A DNA stretch of 64,000 nucleotides from Pseudomonas sp. FP2196. Lineage in GTDB: Bacteria; Pseudomonadota; Gammaproteobacteria; Pseudomonadales; Pseudomonadaceae. The notes under the pieces were generated by a model. It made no database searches, was not told the origin of the DNA, and saw nothing but the letters and a program-made list of their open reading frames with translations. Below, one piece after another: positions 31,501 to 39,582 of the stretch. Position 1 is the first letter of the stretch, and each line of letters begins with the position of its first letter. Both the position numbers and the translations under genes were made by a program. Location of the stretch: assembly GCF_030687715.1 (NCBI RefSeq), contig NZ_CP117445.1, forward strand, positions 5,073,501-5,137,500, written 5' to 3'.

Positions 31501-32824
31501 CCTGGGCAACGACACCTACATCGTCGACAGCACCGGCGATGTGATCGTCGAAACCAGCACCCTAAGCACCGAGATCGACACCGTCAAAGCGTCGGTCAAC
31601 TACACGCTGGGCAACAATCTGGAGAATCTGACACTGACCGGTACTGCCGACCTCAACGGAAGCGGCAACGGCCTGAACAACGTCATCACGGGCAACATCG
31701 GCAACAACCTGCTCGACGGCGGCGCGGGAGCGGACACTCTGATCGGCGGCGCCGGCAATGACACGTACATCATCGACAACGCCGGCGATAGCATTGTCGA
31801 ACTGGCCAACGAAGGCCAAGATCTGGTCAAGGCGTCCGTCAGCTACTTCTTCACCGCCAACATTGAAAACGGTGAATTGACCGGCACTGACGCCATCAAC
31901 ATGGTCGGCAACGACCTGAACAATGTGCTGACCGGCAACAGCGCCGCAAACGTCCTCAACGGCATGGAGGGCGCGGACACCATGATCGGCGGTACCGGCA
32001 ACGACTACTATTTCGTCGACAACGTCGGCGACCTGGTGGTCGAGACCAGCACGCTGGCCAGTGAAATCGACACCGTTCGCTCCACCGTCAGCTACGCCCT
32101 GACGGCCAACGTCGAATACCTGGTCCTCACCGGCAACGCCGATATCAACGCCACCGGCAACGCCTTGGGCAACCGCCTGACAGGCAATGACGGCAACAAC
32201 ATTCTCGACGGTGGTGCGGGCAACGACCTGCTGACCGGTGGCCTGGGCAACGACACCTACATCGTCGACAGCACCGGTGATGTGATCGTCGAAACCAGCA
32301 CCCTGATCACCGAGATCGACACTGTCAAAGCGTCGGTCAACTACACGCTGGGCAACAATCTGGAGAATCTGACACTGACCGGTACTGCCGACCTCAACGG
32401 CAGCGGCAACACTCTGGATAACTTGTTGATCGGCAATGCCGGCGCCAACGTGCTCAACGGCGGCGCTGGCGCTGATACCCTGATCGGAGGACTGGGCAGC
32501 GACACACTTACGGGAGGCAGCGGTGCGGACCTGTTTGTGTTTAACGCCTGGAACGAGTCTGCAACCGGCAGCGCACGCGACGTCATCACCGACTTCAACA
32601 GTGCGCAAGGTGACAAGATAAACCTGACCAATTTCGATGCCAACCTGTTGAGCGCTGGCTTCAACAGCTTCACCTTTATCGGTGCCAGCGATTTCACAGG
32701 CGCAGGTCAAGTGCGCTTCGTCGATCACGTGCTCTCGGGCAACGTCAGCGGCAACGCCGGTGCGGACTTCGAGATCCAGCTGGTGGGTGTGAACAGCTTC
32801 AGCGCCAACGATCTGGTGGCCTGA
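28505..32824 (+). CDS. Secreted serralysin-like RTX metalloprotease with long repeat region
   Basis: 1439 residues. An N-terminal M10B (serralysin) protease domain (about 1-245) carries the zinc site HEIGHALGLKHP, with His160, Glu161, His164 and His170, and the Met-turn LMSYN, with Met194 and Tyr196. WDAGGNDTIDAS links it to a long array of GGxGxDxUx calcium-binding RTX repeats (about 250-1350), arranged as 247-residue superunits. The C-terminus (DFEIQLVGVNSFSANDLVA) resembles the uncleaved type I secretion signal of AprA-type proteases. There is no N-terminal Sec signal, as expected. AprA is about 480 residues, so this one is three times longer. RBS AGGA precedes the ATG. No type I secretion genes adjoin it. 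Confidence 0.93.
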   Translation: MSSPTGYTLTRTSFLTGNAQADSLIFGIQWFSPDFGGSDVFSTRLTYSFVTPGQSYFAKGYSPDNEFLNSFALTSAQQTAVTSALSAWSAVANVKFTLVSDDYNSAGDLRFGGYAGMDPKTAAWAYFPDQKPLAGDVWIGPVTDNPNPVRGTYDYMTFIHEIGHALGLKHPFEASPTNNTLISPLIDDSHFTLMSYNNTYSYQPTTPMVLDILVIQQLYGANMLWQTGDNVYKWAPDQSIFETIWDAGGNDTIDASNQLSAVTLNLNEGQFSEIGKTFVNTATQALVNDGLAIAFGAKIENATGSAFDDILIGNDLNNWLNGMGGADTMSGGAGNDTYVVDNVNDVIIETNASLTEYDTVISVIDYTLGANLEYLSLAGTANINATGNALGNRLTGNSGNNILDGGAGNDLLTGGLGNDTYIVDSTGDVIVETSTLSTEIDTVKASVNYTLGNNLENLTLTGTADLNGSGNGLNNVITGNIGNNLLDGGAGADTLIGGAGNDTYIIDNAGDSIVELANEGQDLVKASVSYFFTANIENGELTGTDAINMVGNDLNNVLTGNSAANVLNGMEGADTMIGGTGNDYYFVDNVGDLVVETSTLASEIDTVRSTVSYALTANVEYLVLTGNADINATGNALGNRLTGNDGNNILDGGAGNDLLTGGLGNDTYIVDSTGDVIVETSTLSTEIDTVKASVNYTLGNNLENLTLTGTADLNGSGNGLNNVITGNIGNNLLDGGAGADTLIGGAGNDIYIVDNVADTIVEQADEGYDRVNASISYTLGANIEEGLLIGSNAINLIGNSQDNRLTGNAAANNLQGGAGNDTLDGGAGADTLIGGAGNDTYIIDNAGDSIVELANEGQDLVKASVSYFFTANIENGELTGTDAINMVGNDLNNVLTGNSAANVLNGMEGADTMIGGTGNDYYFVDNVGDLVVETSTLASEIDTVRSTVSYALTANVEYLVLTGNADINATGNALGNRLTGNDGNNILDGGAGNDLLTGGLGNDTYIVDSTGDVIVETSTLSTEIDTVKASVNYTLGNNLENLTLTGTADLNGSGNGLNNVITGNIGNNLLDGGAGADTLIGGAGNDTYIIDNAGDSIVELANEGQDLVKASVSYFFTANIENGELTGTDAINMVGNDLNNVLTGNSAANVLNGMEGADTMIGGTGNDYYFVDNVGDLVVETSTLASEIDTVRSTVSYALTANVEYLVLTGNADINATGNALGNRLTGNDGNNILDGGAGNDLLTGGLGNDTYIVDSTGDVIVETSTLITEIDTVKASVNYTLGNNLENLTLTGTADLNGSGNTLDNLLIGNAGANVLNGGAGADTLIGGLGSDTLTGGSGADLFVFNAWNESATGSARDVITDFNSAQGDKINLTNFDANLLSAGFNSFTFIGASDFTGAGQVRFVDHVLSGNVSGNAGADFEIQLVGVNSFSANDLVA
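29701..32410 (+). repeat. Tandem 741-bp near-identical repeats within the RTX gene
   Basis: The anchor CAACAACATTCTCGACGGTG recurs at 29701, 30442, 31453 and 32194. Intervals are 741, 1011 and 741 bp; the middle unit contains an extra 270 bp (90 residues). Copies differ only by scattered, mostly silent bases. The fourth copy is cut off after about 215 bp. All intervals are multiples of three, so the frame is kept. Confidence 0.92.
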
Positions 32825-32860
32825 TACAACGGCTACCCGACCTGCTCGCAGATCGGGACA

Positions 32861-32900
32861 CCAACAAAAACGCCCCGATTATTCGGGGCGTTTTTGTTGG
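32861..32900. terminator. Bidirectional terminator between RTX gene and luxR-type gene
   Basis: Perfect 18-bp inverted repeat CCAACAAAAACGCCCCGA with a 4-base loop, carrying A and T runs in both directions, between convergent genes. Confidence 0.93.
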
Positions 32901-32918
32901 TATCGATAAGCCGTAGCG

Positions 32919-35654
32919 CTAGATCAAAACCCCCAACTCCTTGGCTCGCGCCACCGCCTGCGTACGTCGCTCGACGCCCAGCTTGCTGTTGATATGGCTG
33001 GCATGGGTTTTCACCGTATGCAGTGAAATGAACAATTGCTCGCTGATTTCCTGATTGGAACAGCCTTGGGCGATCAGGCGCAGCACCGCCAACTCGCGAC
33101 TGCTGAGCTGTTCTGCCGCCGAGCACTCGATCGTTGGACGGGCTGTGGCAGGCGCAATGTGCTTGAGCAGTTGTTGGCCAACCGGGCTCGACACGTTTGC
33201 CGCCAATTGTACACGCAGCCAGTCGGGGTGTTCTTTCAGCAAGCCATCGAACGGCTGCAACACGCCCCCCGCTGCAGCCTCCAACGCCTGACTCAGTGCC
33301 TTTCGCGCTTCTGACTCTCGCCCGCCTGCCAGCAGCAACGCCACCTTCTGTGTCAATGCCATCACACTGAGCAATTGGCGACCAGTGCACTGACCGTTTT
33401 CATGCAACACATTCAACCGCCCTTCGGCGAGCATCGGCTGCCCTTGAATCACATCGAGTAACGCCTGCTGCAACTCAACATGCAACGGCAACTGTGGATG
33501 AAATTCCGGTGGCGCCGCTGCACGTTCGCCTGTGTAGGTCTGGCCCAGCCGCGCCAGCCACGCTTCGGCCAGATCGGTACGGCCCTGCGCCAGCCACAGC
33601 TCACATTTGACCAGGGTGATCATCGCCAGATAGTAGATCGGCGGTACGTCCCAGATGTGCATCAACCGTTCGGCTTCGGCAAGTTCAGCGAAGGCTTTGG
33701 CGAATTCGCCGCTGGCACCGTCCAAACGTGCGATCACGCAATGACCGATCAATACGCTGATATCGCGACAGGCTCGCGCTTCGCCAATCCCCGCCAGCAA
33801 GCGTACACGTGCAGCCTGCGGCTGCAAGCGCATCGCCAGCAGAAAACCTTCGTACAGCGTCAGCCGCGCACGCACCGCGTATAAGCGCTGCGGGGACAAA
33901 CCGCGCAGGCGTTCCAAACCCTGATGCACTTCATCAAGAGAGCGCAGGATTTCGCCGCGCGCCTGCAAGACGCGGGCACGGTCGTAATGTGCCAATGCTT
34001 CGAACAAGGGATTGCCGACGCGTTGCGCCAGCTCCAGGGATTCGCGGTTCAGCCCGCGAGCGCGCCACAGGTCACCGTCGGCGATTGCCAGGTTGGACAA
34101 GGTCGACAAACACATCAATCGCTGGCCATAACGCTTGGCCGGCAGACTTTCCAGCGCTTCCGTGCAATACCTGAGGGTCAGTTCCCGATGCCCGCGGCCA
34201 CGGGCAATGATTCCGCTTAGCGCCAGCCATTGCGCCAGCATCGACCTTTGCGCCGTGGCGGACGGCGCCGGAAGAAAACGGCTCAAATGGCTGGACAACT
34301 CTTCGGCTGCATCGAGCTGACAGGCCAGCCCCAGCGCCCAGCTGTACAAAACGATCAGTCGCGGCGTGCTGATCAGCAGACTGTCAGGCAAATCCATTTT
34401 CCAGCGCAGCAGCATGCCGACGTTTTGCTCGGCCAGCAGTTGTTCTTCGGAGAGGTTCTGTACCAGATTCGCCGCTACATCAAGGTGACCCGCGCGCAAG
34501 GCTTGCTCCACGGCTTCGTCGAGCAAACCCTGGGCATTGAACCAGCGGCAGGCGCGCAGGTGCAGGGTGGCGGTCGGCACCATCGCCTGGGCAATCGGCC
34601 GGCTGCGCAACAAATCGGAAAACAGATGGTGATAGCGATACCAATGCCCGTGTTCGTCCAGCGGCACCAGAAACACCTGATGGGCAAGCAGGAAACGCAG
34701 GATTTCGGCACTGTCATGGGCTTCGCGCACGGCGTCGCACAGTTCGCTGCAAAAGCGTTCTTGCGGTGCAGTGTCGTAGAGAAACGCCTGCACCTCGGGG
34801 GGCAGGCAATCGATGACTTCTTCGAGCAGATAATCGCGAATCAGTCCTTCCCCGCCGTTCAGCGCTTGCGGTAACGCCGCGTCGCTGCCGGCCTCGGAGA
34901 CCGCCAGCAGCCAGAAGCGCAGCCCGGCGACCCAGCCTTCGCTGCGCTGGATAAGGTTTTCGAGGGCTTCGCCACGCAGTGAAGTACTGTGACGATCAAG
35001 CAATGTATGGGCTTCGGCGTGGGTCAGACGCAGATCCTGCTCATGCAGTTCAAGCAATTGCCGCGACAGCCGCAGGCGCGCCAGATGCCAGTCCGGGCGC
35101 TGTCGACTGGTGACCATCACCAGCAAACCATCGGGCAAATGATTGAGGAAAAATTGCAGGCACCGGTCGAGCACCGGCCCTTGGGCGAGATGGTAATCGT
35201 CGAGCACCAGCAGCAACGGGGTTGCCGTATCGAGGTGCAGCGTCAGCTCATCGAGCAGACCGTCGAGCCATTCTTCGAAGGCAAAGGGTTGATGGCGTTG
35301 ACGCATCTTCAGCAGGCCGAGTGCGCGACTGCCCAATTGCGGAAAGTAGTCTTGCAGACCTTCAAGCAAGCGCTCGAGAAAGCGCCCGGGGTCGCTGTCG
35401 CGAGGGCTCAAACCCAGCCAGAGACTTTGCCAGTGTGCCGGCAGACTCTGGCAGAACTCCACCGCCAGCGAACTCTTGCCGAACCCGGCCGGTGCGCTGA
35501 CCAGCAACAGTCGTCCACCGAGCCCGGCTTGCAGGCGCTCGCAAAGGCGGGGTCGCAGCACGTATCCGTCGGGTAATGGCGGGCGAAAAAAACGCCCGTC
35601 CAGTGCCGCGACGGCAACGCTTGCAGGACCCGGAAGTGGGGACAGATCAGTCAT
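32919..35654 (-). CDS. MalT-type LuxR-family transcriptional activator
   Basis: 911-residue STAND-class regulator. An N-terminal NTPase has Walker A SAPAGFGKSSLA near residue 53 and Walker B LLLVLDDYHLA near 148. A large helical TPR-like middle (about 380-820) probably senses the inducer, and a LuxR helix-turn-helix (about 845-911; LSSRELAVLRLIAQGCSNQEISEQL) binds DNA. It lies on the same strand and directly downstream of the DUF1329/DUF1302/acyl-CoA synthetase group, separated by a REP element and terminator, and is the best candidate for their regulator. The inducer is unknown. Confidence 0.92.
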   Translation of the reverse strand: MTDLSPLPGPASVAVAALDGRFFRPPLPDGYVLRPRLCERLQAGLGGRLLLVSAPAGFGKSSLAVEFCQSLPAHWQSLWLGLSPRDSDPGRFLERLLEGLQDYFPQLGSRALGLLKMRQRHQPFAFEEWLDGLLDELTLHLDTATPLLLVLDDYHLAQGPVLDRCLQFFLNHLPDGLLVMVTSRQRPDWHLARLRLSRQLLELHEQDLRLTHAEAHTLLDRHSTSLRGEALENLIQRSEGWVAGLRFWLLAVSEAGSDAALPQALNGGEGLIRDYLLEEVIDCLPPEVQAFLYDTAPQERFCSELCDAVREAHDSAEILRFLLAHQVFLVPLDEHGHWYRYHHLFSDLLRSRPIAQAMVPTATLHLRACRWFNAQGLLDEAVEQALRAGHLDVAANLVQNLSEEQLLAEQNVGMLLRWKMDLPDSLLISTPRLIVLYSWALGLACQLDAAEELSSHLSRFLPAPSATAQRSMLAQWLALSGIIARGRGHRELTLRYCTEALESLPAKRYGQRLMCLSTLSNLAIADGDLWRARGLNRESLELAQRVGNPLFEALAHYDRARVLQARGEILRSLDEVHQGLERLRGLSPQRLYAVRARLTLYEGFLLAMRLQPQAARVRLLAGIGEARACRDISVLIGHCVIARLDGASGEFAKAFAELAEAERLMHIWDVPPIYYLAMITLVKCELWLAQGRTDLAEAWLARLGQTYTGERAAAPPEFHPQLPLHVELQQALLDVIQGQPMLAEGRLNVLHENGQCTGRQLLSVMALTQKVALLLAGGRESEARKALSQALEAAAGGVLQPFDGLLKEHPDWLRVQLAANVSSPVGQQLLKHIAPATARPTIECSAAEQLSSRELAVLRLIAQGCSNQEISEQLFISLHTVKTHASHINSKLGVERRTQAVARAKELGVLI

Positions 35655-35784
35655 GGCCGGCTCTTGTTCGAATTGCTGTTGGCGGCGTTGCAGATGTCCG
35701 CAGACTAGCCTTAAACGAACCGGTTATGAAGGTTGCTGCTACAAATGGCTACAAAAAGGCTACAAGGACCTGCACGCCAAATCC

Positions 35785-35875
35785 TGTAGGAGCTGCCGAA
35801 GGCTGCGATCTTTTGACGTTGAAGTTTCAAAATCAACAGCAGGATCAAAAGATCGCAGCCTGCGGCAGCTCCTAC
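35785..35875. repeat. REP-like palindrome (GGCTGCGATCTTTTGA type)
   Basis: TGTAGGAGCTGCCGAAGGCTG and its inverted partner at 35846-35875 frame a short spacer. Same family as 26630-26722. It fills most of the 310-base gap between the LuxR-type gene and the DUF1329 gene. Confidence 0.85.
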
Positions 35876-35900
35876 ACAAAGCGCTGCAAAAATGATCAGC

Positions 35901-35933
35901 AAAAAAAACGCCCCGAACCAGTCGGGGCGTTTT
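35901..35933 (-). terminator. Terminator downstream of DUF1329 gene
   Basis: Stem ACGCCCCGA / TCGGGGCGT with loop ACCAG; on the minus strand a run of Ts follows. It separates the DUF1302-DUF1329 unit from the LuxR-type gene. Confidence 0.88.
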
Positions 35934-35964
35934 CACGAGGATGCGGCCTCGGATTTACAGCGGA

Positions 35965-37329
35965 TTAGCGAACACCGTCCTGGCGCAGAGCGGCCGGGGT
36001 GAAGTCGCTGGTGGTGGCAGTGAAGCCGAAGTCATACGCACTCTTCTCTTCGTTCTTCATACCCAGCGCCAGATAGCGGCCGGACTGCAGGTCATAGAGG
36101 GTTTCCAGCGCGTACCACGGCACTTGCTTGTCGTAGTAGTTCTCGGCGTGTGCCTCGGCTACGCGCCACAGTTGACCACGACCGTCATAATGGTCGATCA
36201 CGGCAGCCTGCCAGGTGTCTTCGTCGATGTAGAAGTCACGCTTGGCGTAGATGTGGCGCTGACCTTCCTTCAGGGTCGCCACCACGTGCCAGACGCGACG
36301 CAGCTCGTAACGCGCCAGATCCTGGTTGATGTGGCCGGCCTTGATGATGTCGGCGTACTTCAGTTTCGGATCGTCGAGCTTGTAGCTGTCAGAGGCGATG
36401 TACATCTCTTTCTTGCCTTCAAGCTTCCAGTCGTAGCGGTCCGGCGCACCGTTGTACATGTCGAGGTTGTCGGAGGTACGCAGGCCATCCGCCGCCGTAC
36501 CCGGGCCGTCATAGGACACTTGTGGCGCACGGCGCACACGGCGCTGACCGGCGTTGTAGACCCACGCCGAACGTGGCTCTTTCACCTGATCGAGGGTCTC
36601 GTGCACCAGCAGCACACCACCGGCCAGACGTGCCGGTGCGGTCACTTTCTGTTTGAAGTAGAAGAGGATGTTGCCCGGGTTTTTCGGGTCGTAATCCTTC
36701 ATCTTGTCGCGGAACACGAACTGGTCCTGGAAGTACACGAGGCTGAAGGAGCCGTTCGGCTGTGGCGTCGCTTGAGTCACGAGACGGGTCACGCTGCCGC
36801 CGCGATAGCGGGTGATGTGGTTCCAGATAACTTCTACGCCGGTTTTCGGAATCGGGAACGGCACGGCGGTTTCGAAGTTTTCCAGACCGTTGCCACCGGA
36901 CACCAGATTGGTGGTCGTGGCGTTTTTCTTGATCGAGGCAAACACCTCATCCGGCACGGTGGCGCCGCGATGGGACGGATACACCGGCATTTTGAAGGTT
37001 TCCGGGTAGCGCTTGAACATCGCGTACTGGCCCGGCGCAAGCTTGTCCTTGTATTTGTCGGCGTCTTTCGCGGTGATGGTGAACAGCGGTTGCTCACTGG
37101 CATACGGGTTGGACAGGAAACCTTTGCTGTCGACGCTACCGGCATTCTTCGGCAGCGGCTTCCAGGCCGGAATCGAACCGTCGGCATTACCGGCCATTTC
37201 GGCGCCCATCGGGGTCAGGCTCTTGCCCAACTTGTCGGCTTCGGCAGCAGGCACTGCGGCCATGACACTGGTCGCCAGCAGCGACAGGCCCAGAACACCG
37301 GCGTGGAACAGACTCTTTGTTATTTTCAT
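35965..37329 (-). CDS. DUF1329 domain-containing periplasmic protein
   Basis: 454 residues with a Sec signal peptide (MKITKSLFHAGVLGLSLLATSVMA). The rest is a DUF1329 domain, a LolB-like beta-rich fold commonly encoded beside DUF1302 proteins and thought to take part in moving lipids or other hydrophobic compounds across the envelope. Visible are NPGNILFYFKQKVTAPARLAGGVLL, GQRRVRRAPQVSYDGPG and RWHVVATLKEGQRHIYAKRDFYIDEDTW-like segments. It follows DUF1302 after 27 bases, so the two are co-transcribed. Function is not experimentally defined for this branch, as far as I know. Confidence 0.9.
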   Translation of the reverse strand: MKITKSLFHAGVLGLSLLATSVMAAVPAAEADKLGKSLTPMGAEMAGNADGSIPAWKPLPKNAGSVDSKGFLSNPYASEQPLFTITAKDADKYKDKLAPGQYAMFKRYPETFKMPVYPSHRGATVPDEVFASIKKNATTTNLVSGGNGLENFETAVPFPIPKTGVEVIWNHITRYRGGSVTRLVTQATPQPNGSFSLVYFQDQFVFRDKMKDYDPKNPGNILFYFKQKVTAPARLAGGVLLVHETLDQVKEPRSAWVYNAGQRRVRRAPQVSYDGPGTAADGLRTSDNLDMYNGAPDRYDWKLEGKKEMYIASDSYKLDDPKLKYADIIKAGHINQDLARYELRRVWHVVATLKEGQRHIYAKRDFYIDEDTWQAAVIDHYDGRGQLWRVAEAHAENYYDKQVPWYALETLYDLQSGRYLALGMKNEEKSAYDFGFTATTSDFTPAALRQDGVR

Positions 37330-37356
37330 AAATTTGTTCGTCCTGAAATGCAGTGC

Positions 37357-39246
37357 TTAGAAGTTCACGCCGAAGCTGAGCGCAACGAAGTCGCGGTCAT
37401 CCACGGTGGTGTACTTGCCGTCGAAGAAGTTGGTGTAAGCCAGGCTCGCGGTATAGGTGTTCTGATACTCGGCATCGACGCCCAGGCTGACGGCTTTGCG
37501 ACCTTCCTCGAAGTTGCCGCCAGGGCCTGGCGAGTAGCCGCTGACGTCGTGCGACCAGGCCACGTTAGGCTTGAGGTTCACACCGGCGAAGACGTCGTTG
37601 TATTCCCAGATGGCGCGACCGCGGTAGCCCCACGACATCGATGTGGTAAAGCCGTCGTTGTCGCAATTGCGGCTGCGGTTGTTCTGCGGCGAACCCGGCC
37701 CGGCACCATTGATGGTGCTGGCATTGAGAATGTTGGCGCAGGTGTTGGTGGTACCAGTGGCCGGCAACTCGCCCGGGCCATACACCGGATCGCGGCCATA
37801 ACGCATGTCGGAACGGCTTTCCAGCCCGCCAACGTAGGTCGCGCCGACTTCACCGACGAGGGTCAGGCGGCTGGCGCCCATGACCTGATCGAAGAAGTGC
37901 GTGAAGGTCGTCTGCAACTGGGTGATTTCCTTGCGCTCGTAGCCATGCAGATCCTGGCCAGGAACGCCAGTGAGCAGCGAAGCATTGGTCAGCGCACCGC
38001 CCAGTGGACGTACACCAGCGAACAGGATGTCAGTGGAGTTCAGTTGCACCGGTGCGTTCGGGCGATAGCTGATTTCACCGGACCACGCCGTACCCGTAGG
38101 CAGGGTGGTGGAGAAGCTCAGGCCGTAGAGGCGAATGTCTTCCGGATATTCAATGAAGTAATTCGAGTTGCCCGCCACCAGCAGTGGTGCGAGGGCAGCG
38201 AACGGCCCAGGCAATGACGCTGCGGTGTTGTAGACCGACTGTGGCGCACCGGTGGCACTGAAGATCGGCGCACGGCTGTGGTAGTTCATGAAGTACGCGC
38301 CGAATTCGGTGTCCAGCGGCTCGAACATGTACTTCAGCGACGCGCCCCACTGACCACTGTCACGGGCATCGCGATCCGGACCACGGCGCACCAGAACGCC
38401 TTCCTCGTTGACGTTAACCCCGTTGGCCGCCAATGGGCCGAGGGCGACCGCCGGGATTTGCGAACGTTTGTTCAGCACCCGCAGGTTGTCGTTACAACCG
38501 TCGGCAACGATGTCCGGCTGCGAGAAGAACGTGCCGCAGTTGTCGACGACGGTCTGGTCCCACTCAAGCTGATAGAACGCTTCGGCCGAGAGGTTCTCGG
38601 TCAGGCTCTGGGACACGTAGAACATGTTGACCGGGATCAGGCCTTCCTTGATCTCGGCGCCCGGACGACGGAATGCAGACACGTCGATCGGGTTGATGGA
38701 GTTGATGCCGCCGCCGATGAAAGTACTTTCACCCCAGCTCACCACCTGCTTGCCCAGACGCACGGAGCCCGGCTGATCGGCGATGGAGTAGTTGTGGTAA
38801 ACGAAGGCATCGAGGATCTGCGCGCCGGACGACTTGGCGCCCTCTTTGCGACCCGAATCGCTGATGTCCTTGAACTCGCGGCTTTCGTCCTTGAGTTCGA
38901 AGTCGTACCAGTATTTGCCACGGACGAACACGCCGGTGTCGCCGTATTTCAATTCAAGGTCATGGATACCCTTGAAGATCTTCGAAAAGGTTTCGCCACT
39001 TTTGAAGTTGGCGTGGCCGTCGTCGGAGGTCTGCGACAGCCCCTGGCCGCCGTTGTTGACGCCGATGAGGTTCTTGTTCGGGCTCTGAGTAGACCAACTG
39101 GCACCGATCGACAGGGACGAGTCGAACTGGCCTTCGATTTCACCGACGTTGAAACTGACGCCGAATGCAGGCCCGGCGAGCGAGGAGGCAAGACTGACCG
39201 CCAGAGGCAGTTTCGCCCGGCGCCAGAACTGGTTTACTGAGGTCAT
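37357..39246 (-). CDS. DUF1302 outer-membrane-type protein
   Basis: 629 residues. Signal peptide ends near residue 28 (LAGPAFGVSFNVG), and the mature chain opens with VGEIEGQFDSSLSIGASWST, then many alternating strands and a terminal aromatic FGVNF, typical of an outer-membrane beta barrel. DUF1302 proteins pair with DUF1329 and are thought to be channels for hydrophobic substrates. ATG 39246 has GGAG about 8 bases upstream; a longer frame exists but adds 85 residues with no signal-like sequence. Operon with the DUF1329 gene. Confidence 0.9.
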   Translation of the reverse strand: MTSVNQFWRRAKLPLAVSLASSLAGPAFGVSFNVGEIEGQFDSSLSIGASWSTQSPNKNLIGVNNGGQGLSQTSDDGHANFKSGETFSKIFKGIHDLELKYGDTGVFVRGKYWYDFELKDESREFKDISDSGRKEGAKSSGAQILDAFVYHNYSIADQPGSVRLGKQVVSWGESTFIGGGINSINPIDVSAFRRPGAEIKEGLIPVNMFYVSQSLTENLSAEAFYQLEWDQTVVDNCGTFFSQPDIVADGCNDNLRVLNKRSQIPAVALGPLAANGVNVNEEGVLVRRGPDRDARDSGQWGASLKYMFEPLDTEFGAYFMNYHSRAPIFSATGAPQSVYNTAASLPGPFAALAPLLVAGNSNYFIEYPEDIRLYGLSFSTTLPTGTAWSGEISYRPNAPVQLNSTDILFAGVRPLGGALTNASLLTGVPGQDLHGYERKEITQLQTTFTHFFDQVMGASRLTLVGEVGATYVGGLESRSDMRYGRDPVYGPGELPATGTTNTCANILNASTINGAGPGSPQNNRSRNCDNDGFTTSMSWGYRGRAIWEYNDVFAGVNLKPNVAWSHDVSGYSPGPGGNFEEGRKAVSLGVDAEYQNTYTASLAYTNFFDGKYTTVDDRDFVALSFGVNF

Positions 39247-39582
39247 CGACGCTACTCCATGTGCATTATTGTTATGGCAGTGAGTACTTTTAAAAACGTC
39301 TGAAGGACCGGTAGCCAAGGGCTGCCCGAAATCACTCCAATGCTGCATCGCCCCGTTTTGTGCGTGTGCCCCGTTCTTAAAAATCCTTGAGCGGACTATA
39401 GCCAGCAGGTTGTAGAGCTTGATCCCTCTAAAGTGTGATTTGCACCTGCCGGCCACTCTGGAACAGTCCTTTCGCCAGTCCGACAGATGTCGGCACGGCA
39501 AGGATGGCTGATTTTTTCGATTTCACAAGCCAAGCGCTTGCTTGGTGGGGCTGGCGCGCCGTTTTCGGCGCGCCAGAGACAC
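39247..39582. promoter_or_regulatory. Upstream region of the DUF1302-DUF1329 operon
   Basis: 336 bases without a gene. On the minus strand a TATAGT -10 box (39400-39395) has no good -35, suggesting an activator-dependent promoter, which would suit the MalT-type regulator. A perfect 11-bp-arm hairpin CTGGCGCGCCG-TTTT-CGGCGCGCCAG (39551-39576) follows the acyl-CoA synthetase stop by 7 bases and probably ends that transcript, although no T-run follows. Confidence 0.55.

Noticed and set aside
29701..32410. Repetitive DNA that could be taken for a CRISPR array or satellite
   Set aside because: Units are 741 bp, code in one frame for RTX motifs and have no short repeat-spacer pattern.
31562..32728. 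388-residue open frame antisense to the RTX repeats
   Set aside because: Created by the regular repeat composition; it repeats the same antisense peptide and has no start signal.
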